Below, one piece after another: positions 63,000 to 64,000 of a stretch of 64,000 nt of DNA; within the stretch, counting starts at the first letter, position 1; each line of letters starts with the position of its first letter. The stretch lies in NCBI GenBank assembly GCA_965153355.1, contig OZ231128.1:25978001-26042000 (forward strand), written 5' to 3'. The position numbers and the translations under genes were made by a program. This DNA comes from Flaccisagitta enflata. Taxonomy: Eukaryota; Chaetognatha; Sagittoidea; Aphragmophora. Below the pieces are notes generated by a model. The model did not search any database and was not told the DNA's origin. It saw only the letters and a list, made by a program, of their open reading frames with translations.

Positions 63000-64000
63000 G
63001 AGAACTGTGGAGGTCTTATAATTCATATCCCCATGCTGTGTCAGCGTTAGGGTTTGATCAAAAGAACTTTTGCTTATAGTCCGGTGTCTGCATTCTGCAA
63101 ATACTTATGCCTCTACCCTTTTCACTCTATTAAGATGTGTCATCGCATCTCTATTAGAGGGTCTGTCTGTCCGTCCGTTGGTCTGTCGGTCCGTCGGTCC
63201 CTAGGTATGTCCGTTACGCTTCCTCTAATATCGCGCTGATGACGCATTGAGTTGCCCGCCTGGGCTCGTTTTTTCTACTCTTATGACCAATGTCAATTGA
63301 GGAAAGTTTTTTGATGTTCTTAGAACGTAATTTTGTATATTTTGATATGGCATTGCAGGGACCATAGGCCAAAATTCCTTAAGGGGTTTGTTGGTGATGC
63401 CTGTAAAATGTTGATGACCCTGGGAGGCATTTTTGGGTGTCATATAACAAATTATTTAAGGGCTGTCAAACAAAAATTGCAAAATTTGCTAATCTTAAAC
63501 CCTTTTTCACTCTACAAGCTTTCTAAAAGTTGATTTATAGCTCTGACACGTAGCATGCACATCAAATGGATCCTAAACAAGTTGTATAGAAAAAAATTAA
63601 TGTGTGATTATTTTCAGGTATCTAAATTTTCAAAAAATAAGATTTTTTTTTGTAATATAAATGAAAAATACTATTGTTACCCCCCTTAAAGTAGAGCAAT
63701 TTGGACGAAATTTTAACCGGAGGTACTTCACATCAAATACTACCTTCATGTCAAATTTCATCAAAATGCGAGAGCTTAAAACACCTAAAATTGCATTTGA
63801 AGTTAGCATTAATTTAACAATTTTTTTAAATTGCATTTTTTGATAAAGCGCCTAAACAAAAAAAGATTTTGCATTGATTTTTTTTATTTTAATACCCCAT
63901 AGATTATTTTATAGAATGGTAAAAAAAAATTTATAAATATGCAAACTTCATTTTCATCACCCTTTGACTGGTCAAATTTTGTCTTCGTTTGCACTGTGAC
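63000..64000. other. AT-rich end of window, no gene recognised
   Basis: A CCGT/CGGT-rich stretch at 63165-63220 may be a degraded core of the AACAAGGCC family. Otherwise I see no repeat boundary or coding signal. Confidence 0.45.

Overview
The window is animal nuclear DNA. It contains spliced genes with GT-AG introns, a KLF-type zinc-finger factor, a tropomyosin, a GPCR fragment, a Penelope-like element and a non-LTR retrotransposon. Nothing in it looks bacterial, viral or organellar. I cannot place the species; a non-bilaterian animal is possible but this is only a guess. Genes occupy a small part of the window. The rest is nested transposable elements, long palindromes and exceptionally long simple-sequence arrays (GA, GT, TTG, TTTC, GATT, GACA).

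Layout: 614-3785 holds the last two coding exons of a KLF factor, split by a 3-kb intron that is one large fold-back repeat. 3.8-9.9 kb is repeats. 9.95-12.3 kb holds a decayed Penelope-like element (- strand) facing a decayed non-LTR reverse transcriptase (+ strand). 12.2-18.1 kb is a recent 2.93-kb tandem duplication. 18.9-21.7 kb is a long satellite-bearing member of the dominant repeat family (5' AACAAGGCC, 3' GCGACTAAAAA), invaded by a small LTR element with two 339-bp LTRs that look identical.

21.7-29.05 kb (- strand) is the most interesting locus. It encodes a Toll-like leucine-rich-repeat ectodomain, one transmembrane helix, an IRE1/RNase L-like pseudokinase and a KEN-type endoribonuclease domain with the catalytic Tyr/Arg/Asn/His at the IRE1 spacing. 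Two phase-compatible downstream exons appear to add ubiquitin-like segments. A polyasparagine tract splits the kinase C-lobe and carries a 1-nt frame break.

29.7-32.6 kb is a TIR DNA transposon inserted in a ~70-bp minisatellite. 33-46 kb is gene-poor and full of nested palindromic elements, including two with clean hAT-type 8-bp target duplications. 46.6-53.1 kb is a five-coding-exon tropomyosin gene whose introns are packed with repeats. 53-64 kb is again repeats, apart from a terminal GPCR exon at 58.5-58.9 kb (- strand).

The genes do not form an operon or an obvious functional cluster. The shared theme is heavy repeat loading of introns. If the KEN locus is expressed, it would couple an extracellular LRR sensor directly to RNA cleavage, without the TIR signalling domain of Toll receptors.
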